This document shows, piece after piece, positions 45,731-56,613 of a stretch of DNA of 62,179 nt. The notes beneath the pieces were generated by a model, which saw only the letters and a program-made list of their open reading frames with translations, was not told the origin of the DNA and searched no databases. Position 1 is the first letter of the stretch. Each line of letters opens with the position of its first letter. Origin of the DNA: Hyphochytrium catenoides (Eukaryota > Sar > Hyphochytriomycetes > Hyphochytriales > Hyphochytriaceae); the NCBI GenBank assembly GCA_900088475.1, contig FLMG01003436.1:1-62179 (forward strand). The letters run 5' to 3'. The translations under genes and the position numbers were made by a program.

Positions 45731-48700
45731 ATGGGCAAGAGAGGGAAAGCTAAACAGCAGAGTCCTGCTGCAGAGGCTTGTGGGGTAGTTGGAAAACAGA
45801 AGTCTTCTAAGCTAAAACAGCCATCCGGAGCCAAAATGGAGGGTACGGGCAACTCAAAGAAGAAATCCTTATCACCGCCTAAAGGGGCCACTCAACCCGA
45901 AGTGCTGAGCACTGAGGAGTGGGCCTGCCCAACGTGCACTTTTCATAATGCTTCTGCGGCAGGTATCTGTAAAAAACCGCGTTTGCTACGTGCTTCATAG
46001 CACTAAACACTGATTAAAACCCTCCCATGGCCTGATAAGGAATCTGTGAGATGTGCGGAACAGCCAACCCAGATAGCACCACCTCTACATCTTCTGGAAC
46101 AAGTGAGATGTGGACCTGTCAAGCATGTACAATGAGAAATCGGCCCAATGCTCAGGTGTGCCACATGTGTGGGACGGTCAACCCTACCGCGAAGAACGTC
46201 GGGGTCCCTGCCACGTGGACGTGTCACACGTGCGGTAAGTGGAAAGAAGCAAACTACACTCTACCTCTCCCTGACCTGCATGACACTGAGCGTATCCTGG
46301 CCTAGGCTCCAGCGTTGAGCGGGCTGTCTGGTGTGGTGTTTGCGGTTCGCCGCATCAAGCAGCTATCTTGAGCAGAGAACTGGGCCTACTTAATGGAGCT
46401 ACGACTGACGAGCCTGAGCTTGGTACCTTGTTGACTCTGCATCTTGATGCTCACGACTGACTGAAGAATCTGACAATGTTCTCCCCGGCAGGCCTTGATT
46501 GTGAAGCTCTGACAGAGCTATACCGGAATAAGCAATACGGTCTACTATCGGTAAGAGTGGCATCGGGTGCTACTGCATACCTAGACGCCTTCCTGTCTTC
46601 TTCTAACTGTCCCCAAACGCACAAACCTAAGCCCCAAACATTGACGACTCACACTGAGTTGGTAGGACAAGCTGCAAAGTTTGGTGCAGGCTCTCACTAC
46701 GGAGGGCATAGGGTTACAGTCGAGCTTTCTTCTCGTTACGGGCCGGAATTCACAGCGGATGGCAATGCAGAAGAAGTGCGAGCAGTTCCTACCACTGCTA
46801 CGTGACTTGCTGATTGATCCTGAGACGCATGCCAAAGAAGTGGCCGTCGTCGCCCTACAGGTACACACCTGCTTAATATTTTGATGTTTTCTGGCCATTA
46901 TCAGCAGGTTTAATCTTCTGCCAAAAAGGTTCTCCGTCATATCATGACTAACAATACCAAGATTGCGGGAACAAAGTCAGACAATGAGACTTGGGTGGCT
47001 ACCATTGTACAGTCCCTGGCAAAGGCGGTAGATATAGCCACAAAGAGTCCCAGGATGCCAGAGCTGGTTCTTCGACAGTTCATCGAGGAGGCAATAAAAC
47101 TGCTGGGAGGGATCTCAGTACAGAGCAATTGCACCGCGCAGCTGGTCGTGGAATCCCAAGGGATTGACGTACTCCTCCATTTTATGACTAATTTTGAGTC
47201 TACGAATTGCCACACCAGTTCTTTGATGACGGCCGCAAAGCTCTTGGAGAAAATTTTGACCTTACCTCCGCGAAGCGCCTCAGGCTCCACCAGCCAGGTG
47301 ACAAAGATATATCTGATGGCTTACTACATTCGCTGATGTTACTTCCTTTCATTATTCTGTTCTTACAGGCTAGCGTAAATAAAGTAAGTCTTTGGCTACA
47401 AAAGCGCTCAACGGGGCTCGACTACTTGCTGTGGCATGAAAATGACAACGTCCGACAAACCCTTTTGCGGGTACTAACTGCCGGTGCAAAGGTGCTAGTC
47501 TTGGAAGAGCGAGACACTGGGAATCGCACACCCCAATGCCAGGAGTTCATCGCAGGCATTCTGCAATATCTGAACATGCTAACCCCAGAGCAATACCGGC
47601 ATTGTGGAGGGGCTTATGAGCTCCTTAACACAATGTGGAAATGGAATCCTCCTTCTCTCAAGCTGGTGTTCGGCGCAAACTTCATTAGGAAGACGATCGA
47701 CATTTTGCAATCATCAATCGCAGGGGACACGGAGGCAGTTTCCAGTCCAATCGTCTGCTTTCTAGCTGACCTCGCCGAGGTGTTTTTTCTCGCTTGGGCA
47801 GAAGAAAGAGAAGGATACGGAGGGACACCGGGGGCAGAACTCCCGTCCGATGACAGCGCCAAGGCATATTTCAAGGCTCTTATTGACGGCACGTTACCCG
47901 ATTTCATGTTCTCAGAAAAGCTTCTCCTGGCTTGCCTAGCGGCAGGAGCGAGTTCTGAACTCATTCAAACCCTAATTAAAGAAGGTGTTGACTGCAACGG
48001 TGAAGATGAGAGTGGCCTGGAACTACCTCTGGTGGTGGCCGCGAGATATTCTTGTCACGATGCACTGAAACTTCTTATCGACGGAGGTGCAAAAGTTAAC
48101 AAGAAGGGAAAGAGGGGCAGTCCGCTTGCCGTGGCGATAGAGAACGATAGACTGGACAATGTTGCTGCTTTGATGGATATGGGGGCAGGTGAGCTTTGTA
48201 CAAGCGTGTATCCTGGCAGAAATTTGACGTTTAACATTCTACTTCACACTCAATCCTTCCCAATAAATTCCGTGCGTCAATATAGACCTAAAGGTTACGG
48301 GTGAACTCCATCTTCGCGAATCTGACAAGCCACAGATATCAGCTTTGCTCCACTTGGAGCCCACGAAGGATAGCCGACGCGGACGAGATCTCTGGGTTTC
48401 AAGTTTGAAGGGATTGAGTGAGAACTCTCACTTTTTTGAAGCATATCAGTCAGATTACAGTGATGAGTCAATTGAAGATTCAGTAAGAGATCCTCCTTGT
48501 CGTTCTTATCTGTCTTCCCACGTCTTCTTGTCTCTCCTCTCTCACTTTTAGCGGTCTGCTAAAATTATTCTACGTCGCAGCACTACTTCAACGACTCATC
48601 CGGGGAGGAAGAGGAGTTATTTCCAGCATTTACTGTCTCTGATCTGATAGACGAGCTGAACGCGAGAGAACCAGATAGTGAGGATGAAGAGGAAGACGAC

Positions 48701-51700
48701 GACCGGATGAGCTATCATGGCCTTGAAGATGAAGGAGAAGGGGCCCAGGTCGAGGATGAACACGAGAACAGAGAAACAGACGAGGGGCATGGAGAAACTA
48801 ATGGCTCCACAGCGAAGAGATTAAAAACAACTACTACTACTACGAGCAGCGGCGCACTGATACCAATAGGAACTAAGAAAGCGCGGGCAAAGGATCACGC
48901 TTCCTTGGCTAGCACACCCAAATCAATTCAGGACTCTCAAACTGCGGCTAATAATGGAACTCTCTCCGCTGGCCAACCGGGAAGTCGGCACGAAGGCCGT
49001 GACGCAGGCGAAATGCTTTGCGCAGGAGCGAAGAGCTCCAGAGAAAGTGACGCCAGAATCAGTGAGCGCTTAGACCTTTCGGAAGAGGAAAAGCTGCAGT
49101 TCATGGCAGTCATTATGCCCCCACTCTTCTCCTGCTTCTCTATCACCCGCACAGAGGATCTTCGAGAATCTCTCGTCTGTCTTATCATTACATTGCTGGA
49201 ACAGGGGACCAGTTATTTATTACAAATAGAGGAGAAGGCCCTCAAGCAGCTCCTGATAGACGCAATCGAGCTGGTTCAAGTTCTGAGAAGAAACACGTGG
49301 AGAAAGATTCGCTATCCGCTTCATGGGGTAAGTGCACAGGTCTTCCCACTTGCGTTGTTCGATGTGAAGAGCCTGTGGAAAGACCTTTTGGAGGAAGTGC
49401 ACCTATTTCTTGGCTGTCCCTGCTCCTTTCTGTTATATTTCGGCCGGCGGTCGCTGTATGGATGTTAACTTCTTCAAGCTAACCTATTGTTGCATCCCAG
49501 CTTCGAGTAATGGCTGCTCTTGTTAGATTATCGGGGTCTCGCCCAGAAGTGAATTCAGAGATGCAGAGAAGAGGTTTATTTCATGTGGGGTCCACCTCTC
49601 CGCGCAATGGTCTAGTGGATGAGACTAGATGGCGAGACGCGAAAGCCCTGAACCAGCTGATGTTATTCGTCCAAGAACATGCCACGTCTATTGGGGGATG
49701 TCCTTCTGGACTTCCTAAGCTACGACAGATATCAAGGGCTATCAGCTCTCCAAATTCGGGGAAACGCAGACAAGCGTTGATCGACTTTAAAAAAGTCTTA
49801 TCTTCCGCCGATGGCATGACGAGCTATGAACTTGTAGAGGTAGGTCGTTGAGAAAAGACCGGTAAATCTGGTTGTCTGTATCAAAACTTCTCTCGCTCCT
49901 TTGCTTGCATAGGGTGGATTCCTTGAAGCTCTGGATGGCCTAATTAGCGTTGGCGACGAGAATGAATGTGAAGAAAAATCCCGGTTCCTGTGGGACGAGT
50001 TTGTAGGGCTTATCGGGCAGGACAATTTAGCGTCAGGCCGCTCTTCAGCTCCGTGTTCTCGCTTGGTGTCTCTTCTTGACCAAATCGTGTCCGCTTCGAT
50101 CCTGCCGCAGCTTTTGCGGGAGCTATTGAGGCCTGGAACGGGTTTCGTTGGAGCAGCAGGGAGCGGAATGGAGTCTCTTTTTCGCCCAATACGTATTAGC
50201 CTCCTAGCTAAGAAAGAGGAAAGTAGTGAAAAGAAAGATGTGAAGGGTTTGTCCAACACATGTCTCCTTCTTTCGCCGCTTACGCCGTTGGCCCAACTTG
50301 AGCGGACGCTGCTAAGGAGCTGCGTGATAGAGGACCCCGAGCTGAAGAGGTAAGGACAGCAATGGCAATCATGAAGGAAAGGGGCTATGGGCCTAAGTCC
50401 TGTTATCGGCTCTGCTTTTATTCGCAGATTCTTTCAAGCGGTAGTGGGCAGTTCAATCTTACTAAAGGCCTCCCCACTGCTGGCTGAGGGTGTCAGAGTA
50501 CGTCCCATTTCTGAGCTACAATCCGACGGCAGTAGGGAAGAAAAGAGCACAAAAGAATTCGGAACAGTCAGAGGAGGAAAGGCTACTATACACCTTCAAG
50601 GTGTGTGGGTCGAAGCCCAAGTGGTTGGCTATGATGAAAGTAGATGTACTCACTTGGTTAGGCTCGAAGCCGGCAAAGAGCTCTTTAGCGTGCGGCTAAT
50701 ACTGGTAAGAGGACCATCTCAGTCCTTTGTTGTTGTTTTTCCCTTCCTGCCTACGTGTTACTATTCCTACTCTTGCACTCACCCCTTTGTGCCCGGAGCA
50801 CCTCGTCTCTGGCTTCTTCCATGCCCACAACCTTTCTCGGATCTCACAACGTGGATTGTTTTGGTTTCCTTTTCCTAGATGGAGTACCTTCTGCTTGAGA
50901 AAGGGAACCTAGCCAAAGCAGTCCCTGTAAGTCCCGAGCAGCAACGTGTAAAACAGCAAGTGCACCAGAATGGACAGCCTACATTCAGTGCTGCAAAGGT
51001 AATGGTGTTCTTCTTCACATGGTAAAATCTCATCTTCAACTACCCTATGTATCGTATGGAGGCTGACGATGAAACGTTTTCCTGCTAGGTGAAGTCAGCA
51101 CCTATTCAAACTAAAGGTAATAGGCACCTCAAAACTTACAATGAGCGATGATAGGACGTTTCGCTTCTTATACATGGTCTTGCTCCCATCATGCGGAAAC
51201 TGTTTATCACCACTTCTCACTGTGCAGGTGGGAAGAGGAAGCGTAAGGCGGATGAGCTATCAAGAATTTCGGAAGAGAACTCCATTGCGGAAGCTGAAGC
51301 CACTCCCACCCCTTCACCTCCTCCTCCTGCCTGGATAGCTCTTTCACGTCCTGGCCTTGGCTCAAAAGTCTGGGTCAAGGGTGGGCGCCTTCCATCATCC
51401 TCAAAAAGAGCTCTTAACGAGCTCTATTGGGCCGGAGTGCTGGTGTCAATTCCCCAAGATTCTGCAGTGCTGGTAAGCTGCCTAAATTACGGACCGCGCA
51501 TTATCAACCTATATTTCGCGCAGGCGTCTGGTTGCTGCAAACAAATCGTCGCATTTGGCTATGTAATGCTGCCTTATAGTGATTTGGACGAACCTCGATG
51601 CTGCGACTTCCTGCCTGTGGAAGAATCACCGCCGATCTTTGTCTCATGCATTCGTGCCTTTCTGAAGAGGGTAGTCTGACAGCCGCTTGTACCAGGTTCA

Positions 51701-54700
51701 AACTGGCAATGGAGATATGCATCGCGTAGCAGTTGAGGACCTCTACCGAGTGGAAGTAGAGCCATCGACCGTTACCGACAACGCACAGACGAGAAGAGAA
51801 AGATGTGGGCTACAGGATGAGGAGAGAAATAGCTTGGAAAGAGTTTTGGCACGATACCGAAAGGTCGTTTGGCAGCCCCCTCAACTTCGCTTTCGCTACG
51901 CTTTGGGTCCTGACCAGAAAAGCACTTTGGAACACAGGGTCACTTCAGAGCACAATGACCCGCACCTGTCGGAGTTTACCCTCCCATCGTTCATTGAAGA
52001 TGCACTTCATGAGCTATTTAAGTCTAGAGTTAACCCGGTGGATCCTTCACCATCGTCACACCTTTCAAAAGAGAAGATTAAGGGGAAAAGTTCGGCTAGG
52101 AGGCCACACAAGAAGCAGAAGAGATTGAAGAAGGAAGATGCCACCGAGGATAAAGGTTCTTCCCATGTACGGCTCCAGATAATCACCGTGATCATTCCCG
52201 TACCTAACTTAGCTTGTGCTCTCAAAGATGAATTTGAACCGGTTCTTCGGCATTCAGAGAGATTGTGGCAAAGGAAGGCGGCTTAAGGAGGCAGTATATT
52301 TCTTCAGCTTCTGCGACAACGTACGGATCTCTACATCTCTCAGGCTATTCTTGTAGCTCTGGCTTCTGTATCGCTCGCCACTATCGTAGCCGTTTTGGTC
52401 GTCTCTGGGGCTTTAGTAGTGCGTGTGAGTTTAATATTAAGCTAATCATGGTACCCATGCAGGATACAAAGGATGAGATGTCCTGGACTGGGTTCCTGCT
52501 TTATTTCAAGAGCCTCTGCTTTGTAAGAAAGAAAATGATGGATGCTCTTGACATCCTCACTCTTGCTGGCGTCAAAGGTAACCTCTCCCCGTCCATGCTC
52601 ATCTTTTGGTTCTTGTTTTCTACTGATCACGCTCGTCTGCACCTGATGTGTCTGGAAAGAAGTAACTCTTAGTCTGCATGTCTGCTATTGTAGTGTCATC
52701 AACGACCTTGTAGAGAAAAAGCTCAGTTTGATCCCGTTAATCCTAACTTGTCTCTCACGGTCTACGCAGAGCCAATGATGTCCAATTTTTCTGCACACGT
52801 GCGGAAGGAGATGGCTGACAGGGCAGAGGAAAGAGCTTCTCCGCCCTCTTTTGCAGAGTTTACAAACGATTCGACAGTCTATTCGGCACTCCGCCATCTA
52901 CTAAGGGACCAAGATAACTCCCATATTTCTCTACAGCAACGAGGGGACATCACCCTCACCTATACTTTGAGATTTGAACAAATGAGGCGATTGCGGACCG
53001 AGCAGGACGGTGTTGCTAGCTCAGTATCCATCGCGAAGGAAGAAGGTGAGCCTGTCCGTCGTTTGACATCATGGCCCGAGCAAGGGCCAGCCCAGTAACG
53101 TCTTACCTACTTACTGGACATCTGTTGGTTGCAGGCCCAAGAGTAGTCCGCTTCCATCGATATGAGATGATATCGCAGATTGTCTCGTCCACTGCTAATT
53201 TACAAATGAAGTAAGTACAATAGGGAAGACGTTTAATCCCTTCCTCCGTTAAAGGACATAGCCCTCGTCTGCTCTTACTCACGCCGCTCCTTGATATCTC
53301 TGACGTGGCCCAGGTTTTTGAATGAGACTGGAAGGCGCTGTATGAGACTCTTATATGTCCTTCATAGAGTAGACAGCCGAGAGTGTGTTGAAGGAGAGCC
53401 AGAGGAAAACGAAAGACAGAACTCTCGATGGGCTCTCTCAGATCTCGGTCGATTGGTTGGCTCCGCGTTGCGAAACTCTCTTCTCGTTGGGACTGGGGCC
53501 CTGCCGGACTGGGTGGTCACCCTGGTCGAGACGGTGCGCAACTTATTATATTTATGGTGCTGAAGGAAAGAAAGGATGCATTTGATTGACCCACAATTCT
53601 GCTATCTCCCATCTCCCTTAAATGCCCGAGCAGTTCCCTTTCTTACTTGATGACCCTGTTCGAGAGCTTTATGTCAAGATGACAGCTTTCGGTACAAGAC
53701 GGACATTGCGGTTTTTGCAGGTGCTTCTGCTAAAGAGAGGGTTCCGATTCAATTCTATCACTCCATTGCGCTGTCAACAAAGTCTTAGACTCCCATTCTT
53801 AATGTATAGTGTTGCATGCCTCCGAAGAATTTCAGCTAAAATGTCTTTATCCCTTGTCCTTCTGGGGTCCAACAGCAATTAACGCCCAAGAAAAAGCGAC
53901 AGAACAACCTGATACATATACCCAAGGAAAAGGTATGTTCTTACAGCTGTGTGCTCAATCGTCCTTTCTCTTCTAACTCTTTATTGAAATATTAGGCTAT
54001 GGTAGATCGTCAAACACTTTTTTTGTCAGCGGAGCGTCTGATGGAAGCCAAAGCTTCATCTCGGAATATCCTTGAGATCATCTTTAAGGGAGAAAAGGGC
54101 TATGGGTCCGGTGTCACCGCATCGTTTTTTTCTGCGGTAGCCGAAGAACTGCAGAAAAAATTGCTTCCAGGGGACCTGCGGCTTTGGATAGATGCGGATG
54201 TCGCTGAGGACACCGTGGCCCATCCAAATGGGCTCTTTCCTCGACCTGTATTGGAAGGAGATCCAAGGCTGCCCAGTATTGTAAAGTACTTCAGACTCAT
54301 TGGGTGAGCATGCGATAATCGCGCTATCTCTTGTCGTCTGAGCGACTTGTCATGAGAGCTGCTTGGATGCGGCCTTAGCTTGTGTTCCTTGGGTTGATGG
54401 CTGTTACTTCGCCCACGCGCCTTCGTTTCCTATCCCTTTGGGCAAATGAACTTTGTCTATATGCGGAGATTATCTCTTACGAGACTGTTTTGCCGTTATA
54501 GGCGGATGGTGGGCAGGGCACTGATGGATGAACGCATTTTCCCTTTGGGTTTGTCCCCTTACTTTCTGGCACTGGTGAGGGGCGACCACTTTGTCTTGGC
54601 GGATGCACCTCGAATTTACTTGGAGGCGGGGAGGTAAGCTGTACAAATTGTTATTCCTGCCTCGTGCGTAATAGGACGGGCGCTGCTTTACCTTGTGAGA

Positions 54701-55974
54701 CCTATAGTCGTTTATCCACAGCTTGTAGAGCTCTCCCTCTGATCCGTACGGTCTTCATATGGGCATCTGTTCTCACTGGCTTCTGCGGATTTTGCAGACA
54801 CATCTGGAAGCTGGCGGATGCAGTTCAGGCAAGAGGGCACGCAGCGGAGATTGATGGGATGCCTCTGGCTACGTTTTTACAAGCAGTGGACTTCTCCTTC
54901 ATTGACCCTCTCACTCAGGCTGAACTAGGTAAGTTCTTCGCTCTTGTATGTCGACTTCTTACTCTCTCTTTTGCCCCAGGAGGTTGTCATCGGTGATTTT
55001 ACTATGAACACTTTCCTTTCATCCCCCATACTACTGTCCCAAACCGTAAATGGATAGGAGCTAAGTTCTTCTTCGTGTGTTTGCCGACTAATAGTTCCAG
55101 GAGGCTTGGACAAGGAGGTGACGCCTACGAACGTACGGGATTTTCTCAGTGCTGTCGCGCGCTTCTGGTTCCACGAGGGAATAGCTCCACAGGTTGCCTT
55201 CGCTAAATTTCTTGCAGATTTCTACTCCTTCAAGGTCCCTAACCGTTGGCAACTCTCTCATCGACGGTAGGTGGCGGCTTTCCGATCGGGGTTGAACGAT
55301 GTCCTGCCGCTGCAGCGGGTCCTTGTCCTCCGACCCAAGCTATTGTCACAGATGATTAGTGGTGATAGCGATATCCAGTGGACGGAGAGCAGTTTAAAAA
55401 GAGAGATGATCGCCTCACATGGCTTTGACAGTTCTTCAGCTCCATTCCTCTCCCTAGTCTCAGTATTAGCGGAGATGACGGTGCAGGAGAGGAGAAGTTT
55501 CTTACTATTCGCTACCGGTAAGTTTAAGGATATGAAAATACTCTTTTTTGCATAGCTAAAAGAATATATATCTGGAAGTCGCTCGTTGGAGCTCGATAGC
55601 GGGGGAACGGCTAAGGATGTGCAGAGACACATAAGCGATGACTTTAGAGAGAGAGACAGGAAAGACCGTAGAAAGTCCGGCCTTGGTTGGCAGGATCTGC
55701 CAGCGGTTCGTGGCGTTAAGGGTTATCAGAATCTCCTAATCGCTGCTTCCATACAGGCTGTCCCAATCTTCCTCCAGGAGGCTTATCAGCGCTTTCTCCT
55801 CCATTTGAAGTGAGCAGACGTGTAGGGACGGGGAAGGATGCCGACACAGATTTGCCGTTTGCGCGGACATGTACGAACACCTTACATTTGCCACCATATT
55901 CGTCAAAGGAGGTACTAGCACGGCAGCTCAAGTATGCGATTGCAAGCAGCAAAGGGGTAATAGACCGGGACTAG
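45731..55974 (+). CDS. HECT-type E3 ubiquitin ligase with NZF, ARM, ankyrin and Tudor-like modules (HECTD1/TRIP12 class)
   Basis: Transfers ubiquitin through a thioester on the C-lobe. Exon ends, all in frame: 45731-45962, 46040-46234, 46306-46422, 46492-46550, 46756-46860, 46929-47297, 47369-48188, 48286-48482, 48581-49327, 49501-49839, 49913-50349, 50428-50704, 50879-50998, 51089-51116, 51228-51472, 51696-52166, 52463-52577, 52770-53045, 53135-53210, 53314-53533, 53634-53720, 53876-53932, 53996-54303, 54502-54633, 54798-54928, 55101-55192, 55271-55517, 55757-55974; 2,238 residues. Three NZF/RanBP2 fingers lie at ~62-160 (WACPTCTFHN, WTCQACTMRN, WTCHTCGSS). ARM-like helices follow (~160-540), then ankyrin repeats (~545-650; HDALKLLIDGGAKVN), an acidic linker, two Tudor/Agenet-like modules (~1245-1298 and ~1385-1450) and the HECT domain (~1850-2238) with GCPNLPPGG and catalytic Cys2205 in CTNTLHLP. 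The middle exons (16-17) are the least certain. Confidence 0.9.
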
Positions 55975-56613
55975 CCCATCCATAAATCGAAGGGGCGTGT
56001 CTCTGCCTCAAAGGTCATGGATCGCTCAAGCTCTAGGTAGCAGGACAGAAGGGAAAAAGGCTAGGCAAATCGCAAGGGTCGGTGTCCTTCCAACTTTAGT
56101 AGAGTACTATATTTGTTTATAAAGCATGATAAATAAGAAATATAGTCGCATAGAATTAACTGGTGTCCTACTGGGGACCTTTCTGTTTGGTGCAGTGTGG
56201 GTTATCTGTGCTGTTCGCTTACTGAGCAAAGACAAGCTTAGCCAAGAGCTTCCTCTGTACTGGTTGCCGACATGCTGGACAAGAGTTCCTTGTACTTAGC
56301 CAGCGCTGAAGAGCCAGGCGAATGTCAAAAAGGTTAGTTGGACAATCTGACAAAGTTGACGAGAACAGAGGAGGAGAGTGATTAATCCTAATGAAGAAGA
56401 GGACTTACCGCCCAGCAAGGGCCACAGCAAATATGACCACATTCTCTGTTAATGAGAGGAGACTTGGCTGTCCCAGTACAGATTAAGCAGGAAGCAGTCC
56501 CTGAGGTAGCGGGTATCAGCAGACACGAAGGCCACACAGCAAGGCATTAGCAAGAGCGGCAGAACATCGACTTCATGATGCAGAGATAGACACAAAGCAG
56601 GAGAAGGTTGACT
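55975..56613. other. Convergent 3' spacer, HECT E3 / RTEL1
   Basis: 639 nt between facing stops, with an AT-rich core (56105-56165). No exon recognised; presumably both 3' UTRs. Confidence 0.5.

Noticed and set aside
55586-55813. 75-codon frame treated as a HECT exon
   Set aside because: It interrupts the conserved GCPNLPPGG motif; splicing 55517 to 55757 restores the motif and frame.
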